Below are positions 10,316 to 22,247 of a stretch of DNA of 64,000 bases, piece after piece. Both the position numbers and the translations under genes were made by a program. Position 1 is the stretch's first letter. Every line of letters starts with the position of its first letter. The notes beneath the pieces were generated by a model. That model had not been told where the DNA came from. It saw only the letters and a program-made list of their open reading frames with translations, and made no database searches. This stretch comes from Adenanthera pavonina (taxonomy: Eukaryota; Streptophyta; Magnoliopsida; Fabales; Fabaceae): assembly GCA_026686845.1 (NCBI GenBank), contig JAIVEN010000004.1, positions 23,468,827-23,532,826 of the forward strand, written 5' to 3'.

Positions 10316-11342
10316 TGTTACAAAAAGCCCCTTTTTATAAAATTTTTTAGCTTGGCATCACGGCTAGCAACGCTAATGTCACGGCACCAGCTCTGTATTT
10401 TTCGTTAAAAAAAATTTGCTTCATTTCTCTTTTCTTTGCCCCAATCTTAGTCCTATATCCTATACAATTCCAATAATACCCTTCTATTAATCAAAATAGC
10501 GAAAATGACACTTTCATACCAAAACTTTTAATTAATATCATTTATGATCAAAATATTCCAAAATGACAGAAAGAGACCATGGTCTCAAATTGATCAAAAT
10601 TTTAAATAGGAAATGACCTAAATGCCCTTATTAAAAAGTTTTACATTCAACGTCCGCTTTTTACTAATCATCTTCCATGATTTAATACTAAACTTCCCCG
10701 GTTTTACAATAGATATACTAAAGAATTCAACTCTCAGAATTTTACACTCAACTTCTATATTTTACTACTCATATTTCAAGATTTAACACTAAAGAACCCC
10801 AATTTTACACTGGACACATTATGATCACCAAAGAATTCAACTGATCAGTTTCAAAATTTTACACTCAACTTATGCTTTTTATTACTCATATTTCTTGATT
10901 TGACACTCAACTTCTACAGTTTCACACTAAGCTTCCTCAATTGAATTCTTTCATTATGATAATGTGTTCAGTGTAAATTTAGGGAAGTTCAATGTCAAAT
11001 CGTGGAGGATGAGTAGTAAAAAGTGGATGTTGATTGTAAAACTTTTTAATAAGGGCATTTAGGTCATTTCTTATTTAAAATTTTGATCAATTTTAAGCTT
11101 TGAATTTCCACTGAGAAAGGTGCCTATATTTAATGCCTAACCGTGCCTCAAAGATGATTGCCTCCAATAGGAGGATACTTGTGGTTTATCCAAAAAAAAA
11201 TTTGATTAATTTGAAACCATAGTCTTTCTTTATCATTTTGAAATGTTTTGGCCCTAAAATGGTATTAATTAAAAATTTGGTCTTAAAGTGTCATTTTCCC
11301 ATCAAAATATATGCTTGGAATAATTTAATTAGGGTCATTACA
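10316..11342 (-). repeat. Short LTR-like repeat, copy 1, split by a foldback element
   Basis: Begins TGTTACAAAAAGCCCC at 10316 and ends GGGTCATTACA at 11342. Removing the 802-bp insert and one copy of the 9-bp duplication leaves ~216 bp. Related copies are at 11828-12041 and 14403-15079; each is followed by the same AGAGGATAATG or AGTGGATAATG flank. Confidence 0.55.
10499..11300. mobile_element. Mutator-like foldback element (MULE-type MITE), 802 bp
   Basis: The left end GCGAAAATGACAC and the right end (reverse complement GGGAAAATGACAC) start long inverted arms: roughly 10499-10690 pairs with 10980-11300, and the right arm holds an extra ~100-bp piece. It is flanked by a perfect 9-bp duplication, ATCAAAATA (10490-10498 and 11301-11309), as expected for Mutator-like elements. 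The centre repeats a TTTTACACTCAACTT-like word. There is no transposase, so it would depend on enzymes supplied elsewhere. Confidence 0.85.
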
Positions 11343-11827
11343 CAGAGGATAATGTAATTTGTAAGAATGGTATAATTAAATTATTAGGAAGACACGAGTT
11401 TTGGTAAATTCATTAAGGAAAAAATAAACTTGCTTCTACGCAGTTTTTAGTTTATTAATAAAAGGAATTTGGTGTTAAATGTGATATATAAATATTATTT
11501 TCTAGACCAATAGAAATTAAAGTCATATCTTATATTTTCATGGAAAGACGGATTGAACTGTATGAAGCAATGACTTTTTCATCACAACATTAATGGAAAG
11601 CTCATCTATTTCACAGATTGATAGGACAGGATGGCTCAAATGTCAAATAGATAATGAAATAATGAATTTTCTACGACAAAATTGATGAAAAACTCGTTCA
11701 GCTCAAAGACTATTTGAGCTAAAAATTCAAACGTCAAATATACGAAAGACTGACTTTTCTATCACCAAATTTATGGAACCTAGCAGAATTCTCCCAGTTT
11801 CCTCCACAGAACACTGTTCTGGCTCAG
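11343..11827. repeat. Flank block H, copy 1 (truncated)
   Basis: Starts CAGAGGATAATG and matches 12042-12500 and 15080-15530 for ~430 bp (shared words include TTAGGAAGACACGAG and TGGAAAGAC.GATTGAACTG). Near 11778 it switches to unrelated sequence before the next LTR-like copy. No coding capacity. Confidence 0.65.
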
Positions 11828-12041
11828 TGAAAAGCCCCCATTTTATAAGATTTTTGAGCCTTGCCCCGCGGCTAGCAATGCTAATATCGCGGCACTAGCT
11901 CTGTATTTTTCATTAAAAAAAAATTGCTTCGTTTCTCTTTCCTTTCCCCCAATCTTTGCCTCTTTCGTCCTATGCTATTCTATTAATACCCTTCCATTAA
12001 TTAAAATATATGCTTGAAATAATTTAATTGGGGTTGTTACA
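11828..12041 (-). repeat. Short LTR-like repeat, copy 2 (uninterrupted)
   Basis: About 214 bp, from the GAAAAGCCCCC area to GGGGTTGTTACA. It shows the state of this repeat without the foldback insert seen in copies 1 and 3. Confidence 0.55.
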
Positions 12042-13549
12042 TAGTGGATAATGCTGTCTATAAGAATGGTAGAATTAATTTATTAGGAAGACACGAGTTA
12101 AGGTAAATTCGTTAAGAAAAAAATAAACTTGCATCTACGCATTTTTTTAGTTTATTAATAAAAAAAAATTTGATAGTTAAATGTGATATATAAATATTAT
12201 TTTCTAGACCAATAGAAATTAAAGGCATGTTCTGTATTTTCATGGAAAGACAGATTGAACTGTGTGAAGCAATGACTTTTTCATCACAAAATTAATGGAA
12301 GGCTGATTTGTTTCACAGATTGATAGGACAAGTTGGCTCAAATGTCAAATAGCTAATGAAATAATGACTTTTTTACGACAAAATGATGAAAAACCCGTCC
12401 AGTTCAAGGACTATTTGAGCCAAAAATTCAAACGTCAAAGATACAAGAGGCTGACTTTTCTGTCACCAAAGTTTATGGAAAGCATGTGATCTATTCCACT
12501 GAATGATTGCGTTTGCTAAAAGCCAAAAAGGGAAAAAAAATATATTGCAAGACTTTTGCAAGTTTGTTAAACTTATGAATTTAGACAAATTCATAAAAAC
12601 GGGGTTGACTTCTCGCGCGAAGTCTTTAGAATTTATCTCTATTAATAAATAATTATTAATTATACAGGAAAATAATCTACATAATGAAGATATAGTGTTG
12701 ATAATACCTAACGTTTTAACTGCATTTGATGTTTTGGCCCAAAAAAAAAAACTGCATCGATGTAATAAAATTTAAAATATATAATACTTCAATCGAAGTA
12801 TAATGTAATAAAAAATGCTCAAATATATTATTTTGAATAAATAATTATTGATAATATTGTAACTTGTCGATTAATTATATTATATACTATGTTGATTAAA
12901 AATATTTAACTATATAAGTAATTTAAATAAAAACATTTTTTAGTTTTAATATTATAACATTACATTCATTCACAAAATATTCCTTGCCTAGGAATATTTA
13001 TGTAGACACTTGGTTATAACCTTGGACTTCGCGTTATACATGCACGTAGGACATCATATCCATCATTTTATGTTGAAAATTTTGGAAATTTTTTTTGGCC
13101 AACGAAAATTTTGGAAATTGAGTGTTATTATATATATTAAACATTGTTGGGTTGATAAGCAATTGTAGACCGGAGGCCCGCAGCAGCGTGCAAGTTTCAT
13201 TGGTCTGTGTATGTGATTTCGAGACGCGATGGCATAATTTTTCCGAATGAAAATCAAGTACTCATACTCAGTGTTATGAAATGAACCAATTGGTCAAGTA
13301 TTAGTTTAGTGGTCAAACTGGATCTAATTGAATTAATATTGGGTAAAAAATAAATTCAAAATCAATTAATATTAGCTGTAAAAATTATGAACACATTAAA
13401 AATTAAAGAGATGAAAAGTTAAAAAATATGTTTGAAAAATAGATGAAGAATTTAAAATGTATAACAAAAAATAACAACAAAATGACAATAAAGAATTAAA
13501 AATAAAAATATTTGGAGCTCAGGACGTAGCATAGGTGATTTATGGTATA

Positions 13550-13792
13550 CTCCCTCTTTTTTTTTTAATCCTTTTTTGATAAACATTTTTTCAATTTAAA
13601 ATTTTTTTAAAAGTTCAATATAATATTAATTGCTATTTTTTCAATGATATCCTTATTTTTACTAATTATTTTACATGTTGATCATAAAATTAAGTAATAA
13701 TAAATTAATAACATAATAAAAATTTTAAAAATATATTTTAATTATATTTATTAATCTGTTGGTGAAATTTTAAATTAAAAAAACGGAGGGAG
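13550..13792. mobile_element. Stowaway-like MITE, copy 1
   Basis: 243 bp, ending CTCCCTC...GAGGGAG, flanked by TA (13548-13549 and 13793-13794), very AT-rich and non-coding. TA duplication and CTCCCTC ends are typical of Tc1/mariner-derived Stowaway elements in plants. Confidence 0.85.
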
Positions 13793-14402
13793 TAGGTGTT
13801 GAGTGGTGTTAGTTCAGGTTGGGGTGTTGTAGATTGTAGCGGGTTTGAAATTCAAAATTTGAATGTTGAACTTAGGCAACAAAAAAAAAAAAAGTAAACA
13901 TTAAAAGGTCACAACTTGTGAAAAGTGAGGGTGACTCAAAGACATCACCATAGTCGTGGGTAAGTACAGGAGTTTGGTGGATGCCCACCTTCTAAGTACA
14001 TTTTCGGATGATTATTGTTATATGATTGTGAATTTTTCTTGTTACTCCATTGGTGTAGGTGCTGAGTTTGGTGGATGTCCACCTCCTAAGTATAGGAGTT
14101 TTTTTTTTTGGGGGTCAAAGTAGGTGCTGAGTTAGATGAAAAGAGAAGAGTCAATTTACAAGAAAAAGCATTATATGTAATTAATACGATGGGATCATAA
14201 CATGTTATGAAAGAATCATGCATTATATAAAGAAAAAAAAAAGCTCCTATTGGAGAAAGCTCACTTCATGCAGGCACTCTTATGCTTATCTCTCTCTTTA
14301 AAAAAAAAATATCATAATCATCATTTAGGCATATCATAGTTGCCTTTTTAAATATAGTCATGATCATCATAATCATATTCTTACATAGCTCTGAAAAATG
14401 GA

Positions 14403-15079
14403 TGTTACAAAAGGCCCCCTTTTATAAAATTTCTTAGCTTGGCATCACGGCTAGCAACGCTAATGTCGCAATGCTTGCTCTGTATTTTTTGTTAAAAGAA
14501 GTTTGCTTCATTTCTCTTTTCTTTCCCCTAATCTTAGTCCCTCTGTCCTATACAATTACAACAATACCCTTCTATTAATCAAAATAGGAAAGTGACACTT
14601 TAGGACTAAAACTTTTAATTAATACCATTTTAGGACCAAAACATTCCAAAATGATAAAAAGAGATAATGATCTCAAATTGATCAAAATTTTAAATAGGAA
14701 ATGATCTAAATGCCCTTGTTAAAAAGTTTTACATTCAACATCTACTTTTTACTACTTGTTTTCCATGATTTAACACTGAACTTCCTCGATTTTACACTTG
14801 ACACACTAAAGAATTCAACTCTCAGAATTTTACACTCAACTTCTACATTTTACTACTCATGTTCCATGATTTGACACTGAATAACCCCTATTTTATACTG
14901 GACAGATTATGCTGACCAAAGAATTCAATTAATCAGTCTCAGAATTTTACACTCAACTTCTACTTTTTACTACTCATATTCTATAATTTAACACTCAACT
15001 TTCACGGTTTACACTAAATTTCCTCAATTGAATTCTTTCATTATAATAATTTATTTAGTGCAAAATTGGGATTGCTACA
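14403..15079 (-). repeat. Short LTR-like repeat, copy 3, with a truncated foldback
   Basis: TGTTACAAAAGGCCC at the left and ATTGCTACA at the right. The foldback left arm starts at 14587 after ATCAAAATA (14578-14586), but the right arm and second duplication copy are missing; the sequence passes from the foldback centre to the LTR end near 15062. Confidence 0.6.
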
Positions 15080-16607
15080 TAGAGGATAATGCAGTCGATG
15101 AGAATGGTAGAATTAATTTATTAGGAAGACACGAGCTTGGGTAAATTCATTAAGAAAAAATAAACTTGCATCTCCGCATTTTTTTAGTTTATTAATAAAA
15201 AAAATTTGGTAGTTAAATGTGATATATAAATATTATTTTCTAGACCAATAGAAATTACAGGCATGTTCTAGATTTTCATGGAAAGACAGATTGAACTGTA
15301 TGAAGCAATGACTTTATGATCACAAAATTAATGGAAAGGTTATTTATTTCACAGATTGACAGGACAAGATGGCTCAAATGTCAAATAGATAATGAAATAA
15401 TGAATTTTTTACGACAAACATGATGAAAAACCCATCCAGTTCAAGGACTATTTGAGCCAAAAATTCAAACGTCAAATATACGAAAGGCTGACTTTTCTAT
15501 CATCAAATATATGAAAAGCACGTGATCTATTCCAATGACTGATTGCGTTTGCTAAAAGCCAAAAAGGAAAAAATATATTGCAAGACTTAATTGTCAATTA
15601 TTTGCAAGGTTGTTAAACTTATGAATTTAGACAAATTCATAAAAACGTGGTAGACTTCTCACGCGAACTCTTTAGAATTTATCTCTATTAACAAATAATT
15701 ATTAATTATACATGAAAATAATCTAGATAATAGAGATATAGTGTTGATAATACCTAAAGTTTCAACTGCATTGATGTTTGGCCCCGAAAAAAAGGTGCAC
15801 TGATGTAATAAAATTTAAAATATATAATAACTCAATCGAAGTATAATGTAATAAAAATGCTTAAATATATTTTTTTGAATAAATATTTATTGATAATATT
15901 GTAAATTGTCGATTAATTATATTATATACTATATTAATTAAAAATTATTTAACTATATAAGTAATTTAAATAAAAACATCTTTTAGTTTTAATATTATAA
16001 CATTACATTCATTCACAAAATATTCCTTGCCTAGGAATATTTATGCAGACACTTGGTTATAATCTTGGACTTTGCGTTATACATGCACGCAGGACTTCAT
16101 AGCCATCATTATATGTTGAAAATTTTGGATTTTTTTTTTTGGCCAACGAAAATTTTGGAAATTGAGTGTTATTATATATATTAAACATTGTTGGGTTGAT
16201 AAGAAGCAATTGTAGACCAGAGGCCCGCAGCAGCGTGCATGTTTCATTGGTCAGTGTATGTGATTTCGAGACACGGTGGCATAATTTTACCCAATGAAAA
16301 TCAAGTACTCACACTCAGTGTTAAGAAATGAACCAATTGATCAGGTATTAGTTTAGTGGTCAAACACTGGATCTAATTAAAATAATATTCTTTTCTTAGG
16401 ATAAAAAATAAATTCAAAATCAATTAATATTAGCTGTAAAAATTATGAACACATTAAAAATTAAAGAGATGAAAAGTTAAAAAATATGTTTGAAAAATAG
16501 ATGAAGAATTTAAAATTTATAACAAAAAATAACAACAAAATGACAATAAAGAATTAAAAATAAAAATATTTGGAGCTCAGGACGTAGCATAGGTGATTTA
16601 TGGTATA

Positions 16608-16852
16608 CTCCCTCTTTTTTTTTAAATCCTTTTTTGATAAACATTTTTTCAATTTAAAATTTTTTTAAAAGTTCAATATAATATTAATTGCTATTTTTTT
16701 CAATGATATCCTTATTTTTACTAATTATTTTACATGTTGATCATAAAATTAAGTAATAATAAGTTAATAACATAATAAAAATTTTAAAAATATATTTTAA
16801 TTATATTTATTAATCTGTTTGGTGAAATTTTAAATTAAAAAAACGGAGGGAG
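16608..16852. mobile_element. Stowaway-like MITE, copy 2 (co-duplicated)
   Basis: 245 bp, nearly identical to 13550-13792, with the same TA flanks and the same surrounding sequence. It was copied with the tandem block and is not an independent insertion. Confidence 0.85.
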
Positions 16853-17563
16853 TAGGTGTTGAGTGGTGTTAGTTCAGGTTGGGGTGTTGTAGATTGTAGT
16901 GGGTTTGAAACTTGAAATTTGAATGTTGAACTTAGGCAACAAAAAAAAAAAAAAGTAAACATTAAAAGGTCACACTTGTGAAAAGTGAGGGTGACTCAAA
17001 GACATCATCATAGTCGTGAGTAAGTATAAGAGTTTGGTGGATGTCCACCTCCTAAGTACATTTTCGGATGATTATTGTTATATGATTGTGAATTTTTCTT
17101 GTTACTCCATTGGTATAGGTGCTGAGTTTGGTGGACGTCCACCTCCTAAGTATAGGAGTTTTTTTTTTTGGGGGTCAAAGTAGGTGCTGAGTTAGATGAA
17201 AAGAGAAGAGTCAATTTACAAGAAAAAGCATTATATGTAATTAATACGATGGGATCATAACATGTTATGAAAGAATCATGCATAATATAAAGAAAAAAAA
17301 AAGCTCCCTGCAGATGACCTCAATTCTTTAAAACACAAGCTACGTACCATAGCAAGCCGTCCAATATTTTTAGCTTAATTGTGAGGACAATTAATCGACC
17401 ATTCAAGCTTCAAGGATCCAAAATGTGTTTTCAAACATAGCCCAAGCCCAAAAGCTAATCACCAGCAATTTGACTCCCAGGCTTCACATCCGCCAACCAT
17501 TTTTTAGCTAGATGGGCCAAAACCACACTTTACCAAAATAAAACTTTCCAATGAGTAATTATA

Positions 17564-17965
17564 GGGAAAATCACAGAAAAATTTCAGAAAAAAAAAAAGA
17601 AAATAATTATTAAGAAGTTCCAAAATCCTAAAAATTGCACCAAAGTCTTATTAGTGTAAAATTAATATAAAATTTTGGAAAATAAGCATAAAAAAATTCC
17701 AAGTATAAATCGTGCTCCAATGTTAAACTACACTCAAGTTCCATTGATGTAAAATCCTGGAAAATAAGAATAAAAAAATTTACTATTCAGTATAAAATTG
17801 TATTCCAATGTTTTATACTCATACTTCACGATTTTATACTCAACAATGAAGTTTTTTATATTATTTCTCCAAGATTTTACACAAATGGGACATGGGTGTA
17901 ATTTTTTAGGTTTTGAGACTTCTTATTAATTATTTTCTTATTTTGGTAATTTCCATAATTTTTCC
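17564..17965. mobile_element. Foldback MITE, Mutator-like, 402 bp
   Basis: The left end GGGAAAATCACAG and the inverted right end AAAAATTATGGAAATTACC begin arms of ~85 bp (17564-17650 with 17880-17965). The flanks GTAATTATA and TTAATTTTA agree at seven of nine positions. The centre has TTTTATACTCA-type words like those of the 10499 element, so the two may be related. No ORF. Confidence 0.6.
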
Positions 17966-18589
17966 TTAATTTTATAATGTTTTTCAACAATCCACAATGT
18001 ATCCTTAGCTCCAAGGAAACAAGTCAACACATTCACTATTTTAATTTCCAATTGAGTATAAGAAGCAGATTTACTTCATGTAAGAGTTTTAGACACTCAA
18101 TGTAATATTTGGTAGAAAAAAATGCATTTCAAGAAATGAAAAAAGAGAGATAAAATTTATCTTAACATGTCTGGTTGCCAATTATAACTCTTTCAATAGA
18201 AATCTTAATGCATTTGGTAGCTATAATATCTTTTTCGTTGAAAATTAAATACATTAAAATGAATTTTCTCTCACCAACTCCTTTTCTTGAGAATCATTTT
18301 CTTTCTATCAAAACATGACATCATTCACCTAGAATTTACATATGCCTGCTCATTCCAACCTCGGTGCATGAAGTCCAATTTATTATATTATAACGCTTAA
18401 TTTCCAAGAAAATTTGGATATCCCAAATCCCACACGCAAGACCATCCAAAGTTTGCATTTCTTTTTATCAGGACCTAGACTTTGCATGTTTAAATCTTAA
18501 GTACTCTATAGAACTTTAAATAATTCATACCCAAAACAGTTACAGGCTCCAATGAACAAGATTAAAGCATTCGAACACTTTAAATCGCC

Positions 18590-18598
18590 CTATATAAG
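18590..18598 (+). promoter_or_regulatory. TATA-box-like sequence (CCTATATAAGC)
   Basis: CTATATAAG, followed ~30 bp later by an A/C-rich stretch and an ATG near 18664, opens only a 15-codon frame before a stop. The geometry resembles a plant core promoter, but a match this short is expected by chance in AT-rich DNA. The solo LTR begins ~145 bp downstream, so any old transcription unit would be interrupted. Confidence 0.2.
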
Positions 18599-21500
18599 CT
18601 ACAACTAGAATCACAATTCCGAGAACTGAAAAATACACTAGCCTAGGAAATACAAGAGAAGTGATGTGGAAGCATTATTTTTTGAACATTGAGCATTTTT
18701 TTTTGGTGTAGAATCAGCCCCCACACCTCCAAAGGCTAAACTGTAACACCCCTCATGTCATCTTTCTTGACATTGTGTTCAAGACCGGAGGAAACAGGAT
18801 GAAGGAAGGCTCAAGTGAAGTCTGGAAGTGCTCTACGCCGCGGCAAGAACCATTCCAGTGGCATTATTTCAACTGAATTTGGTGGAGCCGCGACGAGGTA
18901 TACTGAGGCTGCGGCGAGATTCGAGATTTTTGTTTAAATCAGAATCATTTCAGACAATTGGAAAGAAAAAAACGGAGGGAGCGACAAGGAGCTGAGCTAG
19001 GGTTCGTGTTTTCCAGTTATTGGAAGTGATTTTTGGACCTCAAGAGCTTGGATTCAAGTTGGTAAATGTTCTCTACTCCTCCCTCTCCATTTTGTTCAGT
19101 TGGAATTTGGGATTTTCGGTTTTGAGGTTGGATTTCCAGTTTGGGACAAAATCCACCAATTGCAATGGATGATATGGCGTTAAGGAAGTGTGTTTTAGTA
19201 CTCTTGTTGCTTAGGTGTGAGTTTTGAAGGAATTATATGTGTTTTAAGCTTAACCCTAGGTTGTTTTCGATTAGGGCTCTTGGGAATCCGAGGTATTTGG
19301 GATTGTTTGATGTTTGAATGGTCCCTAAGAGCTTAATAATGCATGAAAGGGTGTTGAAACCTTGGGTTAGGCCTAAAGTGATTAAATTGTGATGTTTGGT
19401 TTAATGGTATCCTGTGTTAATGGAAGGAATTGTGTTATTATGAATGTTATTTGGTTAACCAAGAGGGGTTCAAGCATGTTGGGCAATTCAAGAAGTTCGT
19501 GGAACTCATGTGTGTGGTATTGACAACCCAAGGTAACTGGGTATATGTTTGTATTGTATCGTTTGTATAGTATAACAATACGTATATTTGTGTATATATA
19601 TGCATATTCCTTTTCATACCACGATATTGATTGTGTATGTGTATGGTTTTTCTACATATCGTGCTATGCACGGCTAGTGGATGTATGATGATTGTATATA
19701 TATTGTGATGTGTAGATCCTCATATCATTGCATGCTAGCATGTCCATATGATGATTGTGATGATAATGATGTATATATATGTGTAGAGGCATGTTGACAT
19801 GACATTGACATCATCACCATATGATTGCATAGTAAGAGATTGATGATGAGATGATGTGATACGAGATGATGATATGATAAAGATCCCTGTAACTAAATCC
19901 TCTCTAGGGGGAGCCAGACAGCAAAGGACAATATGATATGATAAAATATCTCTACCACTAAATCCTCTCCTTGGGAGAGCTAAGTGACAGCGGATTTGGG
20001 GATGCACCTTCCCTAAATCACCATTATTTTATGATGGTCCAGGGGAAGGAGAGCCACAGTCTTATCTCTATTGTAATCATTGGTCGGGTTGCATTAGGGT
20101 AAGATGAGCTTGGTGATGTCTCAGAATCAGTCTTCACCGACTGTTGGAAGGGAATCATCTATTGAAATGTCTTTTGATGACGACAGTTCGTGGTTCTAGC
20201 CATATATGAGGGAGAACATGCATACCATTCATTTCACATTGCATTCATGGGTTGCATGAGATATATGTATATATATATGTGTGTGTGTGTGGTTGTCCCC
20301 AGTTACTAAGACATTATCTCACATTCCTCTCCCATGAACTAACATTTCAAGTGACGGTTCTTGCACCAATTCAGAGAAGATGCAGGAGCAGCTACGTGCG
20401 TTGGAATAGTCTATGTAGTAATTTGTTAAATGGATATTATATCTTGTGCTAAGTAGGATAGAATGGTTGGTAATGGATGTATCATATTGTAAGGATTGTT
20501 ATGGATGAATGTATGGTCATGTATGTTGTTTATTATGTATGTTGAAAGTTGGAATTGAGCTGACTGGTGTGTTTTAGGACCTGTAGCTCATTTTGTTAGG
20601 TAAGGGTTCAAAGGGGTCAAATCTCATAGGAGTGGTCCTTTGCGGTGAAACCTCTTTGAACAAGTTGGTTTGGGGGTTTTGGACATGTGTGAATGGTCTC
20701 TGAGCGACCAGTTGCTTGGGTGGCAATTGGAGGTGGTTAGTGGTGAGTTTTGGTCAATAAGTGGTCAAAACAGTGTCAAGGGTCCAGAATCTCCATACGG
20801 AGTTGGATTAAAGTGAAAGGGATGTCTATGAATACATTGGGACTAGATTGATTTGTAGGAGTTGGAATCAAGTCAATCGGAGGTCGGAACATAAAGTTAT
20901 GTGTGTTGGAAGTTCGCCCCGGAGTATGAATGTAACACCTTACTTTTAGACTTATTTCCCATGAATTAGACTCCTTTTAAGTCTAATTATACTTAATCCT
21001 AAACTTGAATCACATAAGAATGAAAATCAGAATTTCCAAAATTTTCAGTTACTATGCATATGGTAGTTTTCACTTTGCCAACTGAACTTTGAAAATTCAT
21101 AACTAATTATAAAAAAATCATTTCATAGAGATTTAAGTCTCTAAAAATAGGTAAAAACCCTGTATATATGGAAAAAATATGTAACATAGCATTATCTTGA
21201 CCAATATATATAGTTTATTTCTCAAATATATACTGTACATTTGGTCATTTTCTCTTTCTCAGGATTGTATCCTTATATTTAAAAATTCATATCTCGCTCT
21301 ACCATGAGTCAATTTGTTCATTCCTTATGTCATTGGAAAGACTTATGAGTCTACTTTGTAGAAATATTTTTCTTGTATATTTATTCAACTTGAACAAGGC
21401 ATGGTGTTAACTTAAATTATAAAGGGTCAAAATTCCACTTTTGCTGGCAAGTTTTGGGAAAACCTCAATATCTCCTATCATATGGCTCCAATTACCTCCA

Positions 21501-22247
21501 AATCAGTGACATATGAAACTTAAAATATATACCTTTCCATAAATATAAACCAATTAATTTTTGGAGCTCTTCACAATTTGTATCATCTTTTTCATTTTCC
21601 AATATCTAACTTTCAGTTTCCAGTTTTCCCAATCTTTCTCTGTTCTGAACTCTAACTTTGAAAAATCACTATAATCTATGTATATCTCCAAATGGAGTGA
21701 TCTTTGGACCATTTTTAAGCTATACTCATTTAATTTGAGAGCATATATATTACTTAAACTAGCTGCCCTGTCTTAAATAAACAGTACCTACATTATCCTT
21801 AAAGTGTTATACTTCAGCATTTCCAATCATAACTTTACAAAGTAAGTTTCATAAACATAATACATCATCATTCATTGTACTAAACTCATACATAACATTT
21901 CATAATGCTTTGATGATCATAAAAGCATGGAGATACATATTTAGTAACATGCTCATAACTTTACATATCATTTCAAACAACTAGATCATAACTTGAAAAC
22001 AACATTATGCTTCATCCTCTTTCTTTTTTCTCCTTGGCACTCTTGATCCCTTCTTACCATAGCTTGAGCCTAGACATAATGATCATTTGGAAGGGTGAGA
22101 TTCAAAGAATCTCAATAGTTATATCCAATTATGCATTCACATCATCATATCATTTCATAAAATCATCAATGAAAATCATAACTTCATATTATGTCATACA
22201 ATTCCATAAAAATTTTGGCATGGTAACACTTTGTAAAATGGACATCC

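Larger units (their letters stand above)
10149..17310. repeat. Tandem duplication of a 3-4 kb block
   Basis: 10149-14251 and 14252-17310 share the same order: a TCCTATTGGAG start, a ~150-bp interior remnant, the short LTR-like repeat, then ~2.2 kb of flank H. Flank copies 12042-14250 and 15080-17310 are nearly identical over long stretches, including the MITE and poly-A tracts. Unit 1 is longer because it has an extra flank-plus-LTR block (11343-12041) and a complete foldback. Unequal recombination between the LTR-like repeats is the simplest cause. No genes lie in either unit. Confidence 0.8.
17311..18741. other. Non-repetitive AT-rich sequence
   Basis: Apart from the MITE at 17564-17965, nothing recognisable is seen: no ORF with codon structure and no RNA gene. 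It is probably the oldest local sequence, the ground into which the solo LTR inserted. A TATA-like site lies at 18591. Confidence 0.5.

Noticed and set aside
19447..20452. ORFs of 66-90 codons in the solo LTR
   Set aside because: The equivalent stretches of the LTRs at 60998 and 327-8366 do not preserve the frames, and the sequences are low-complexity.
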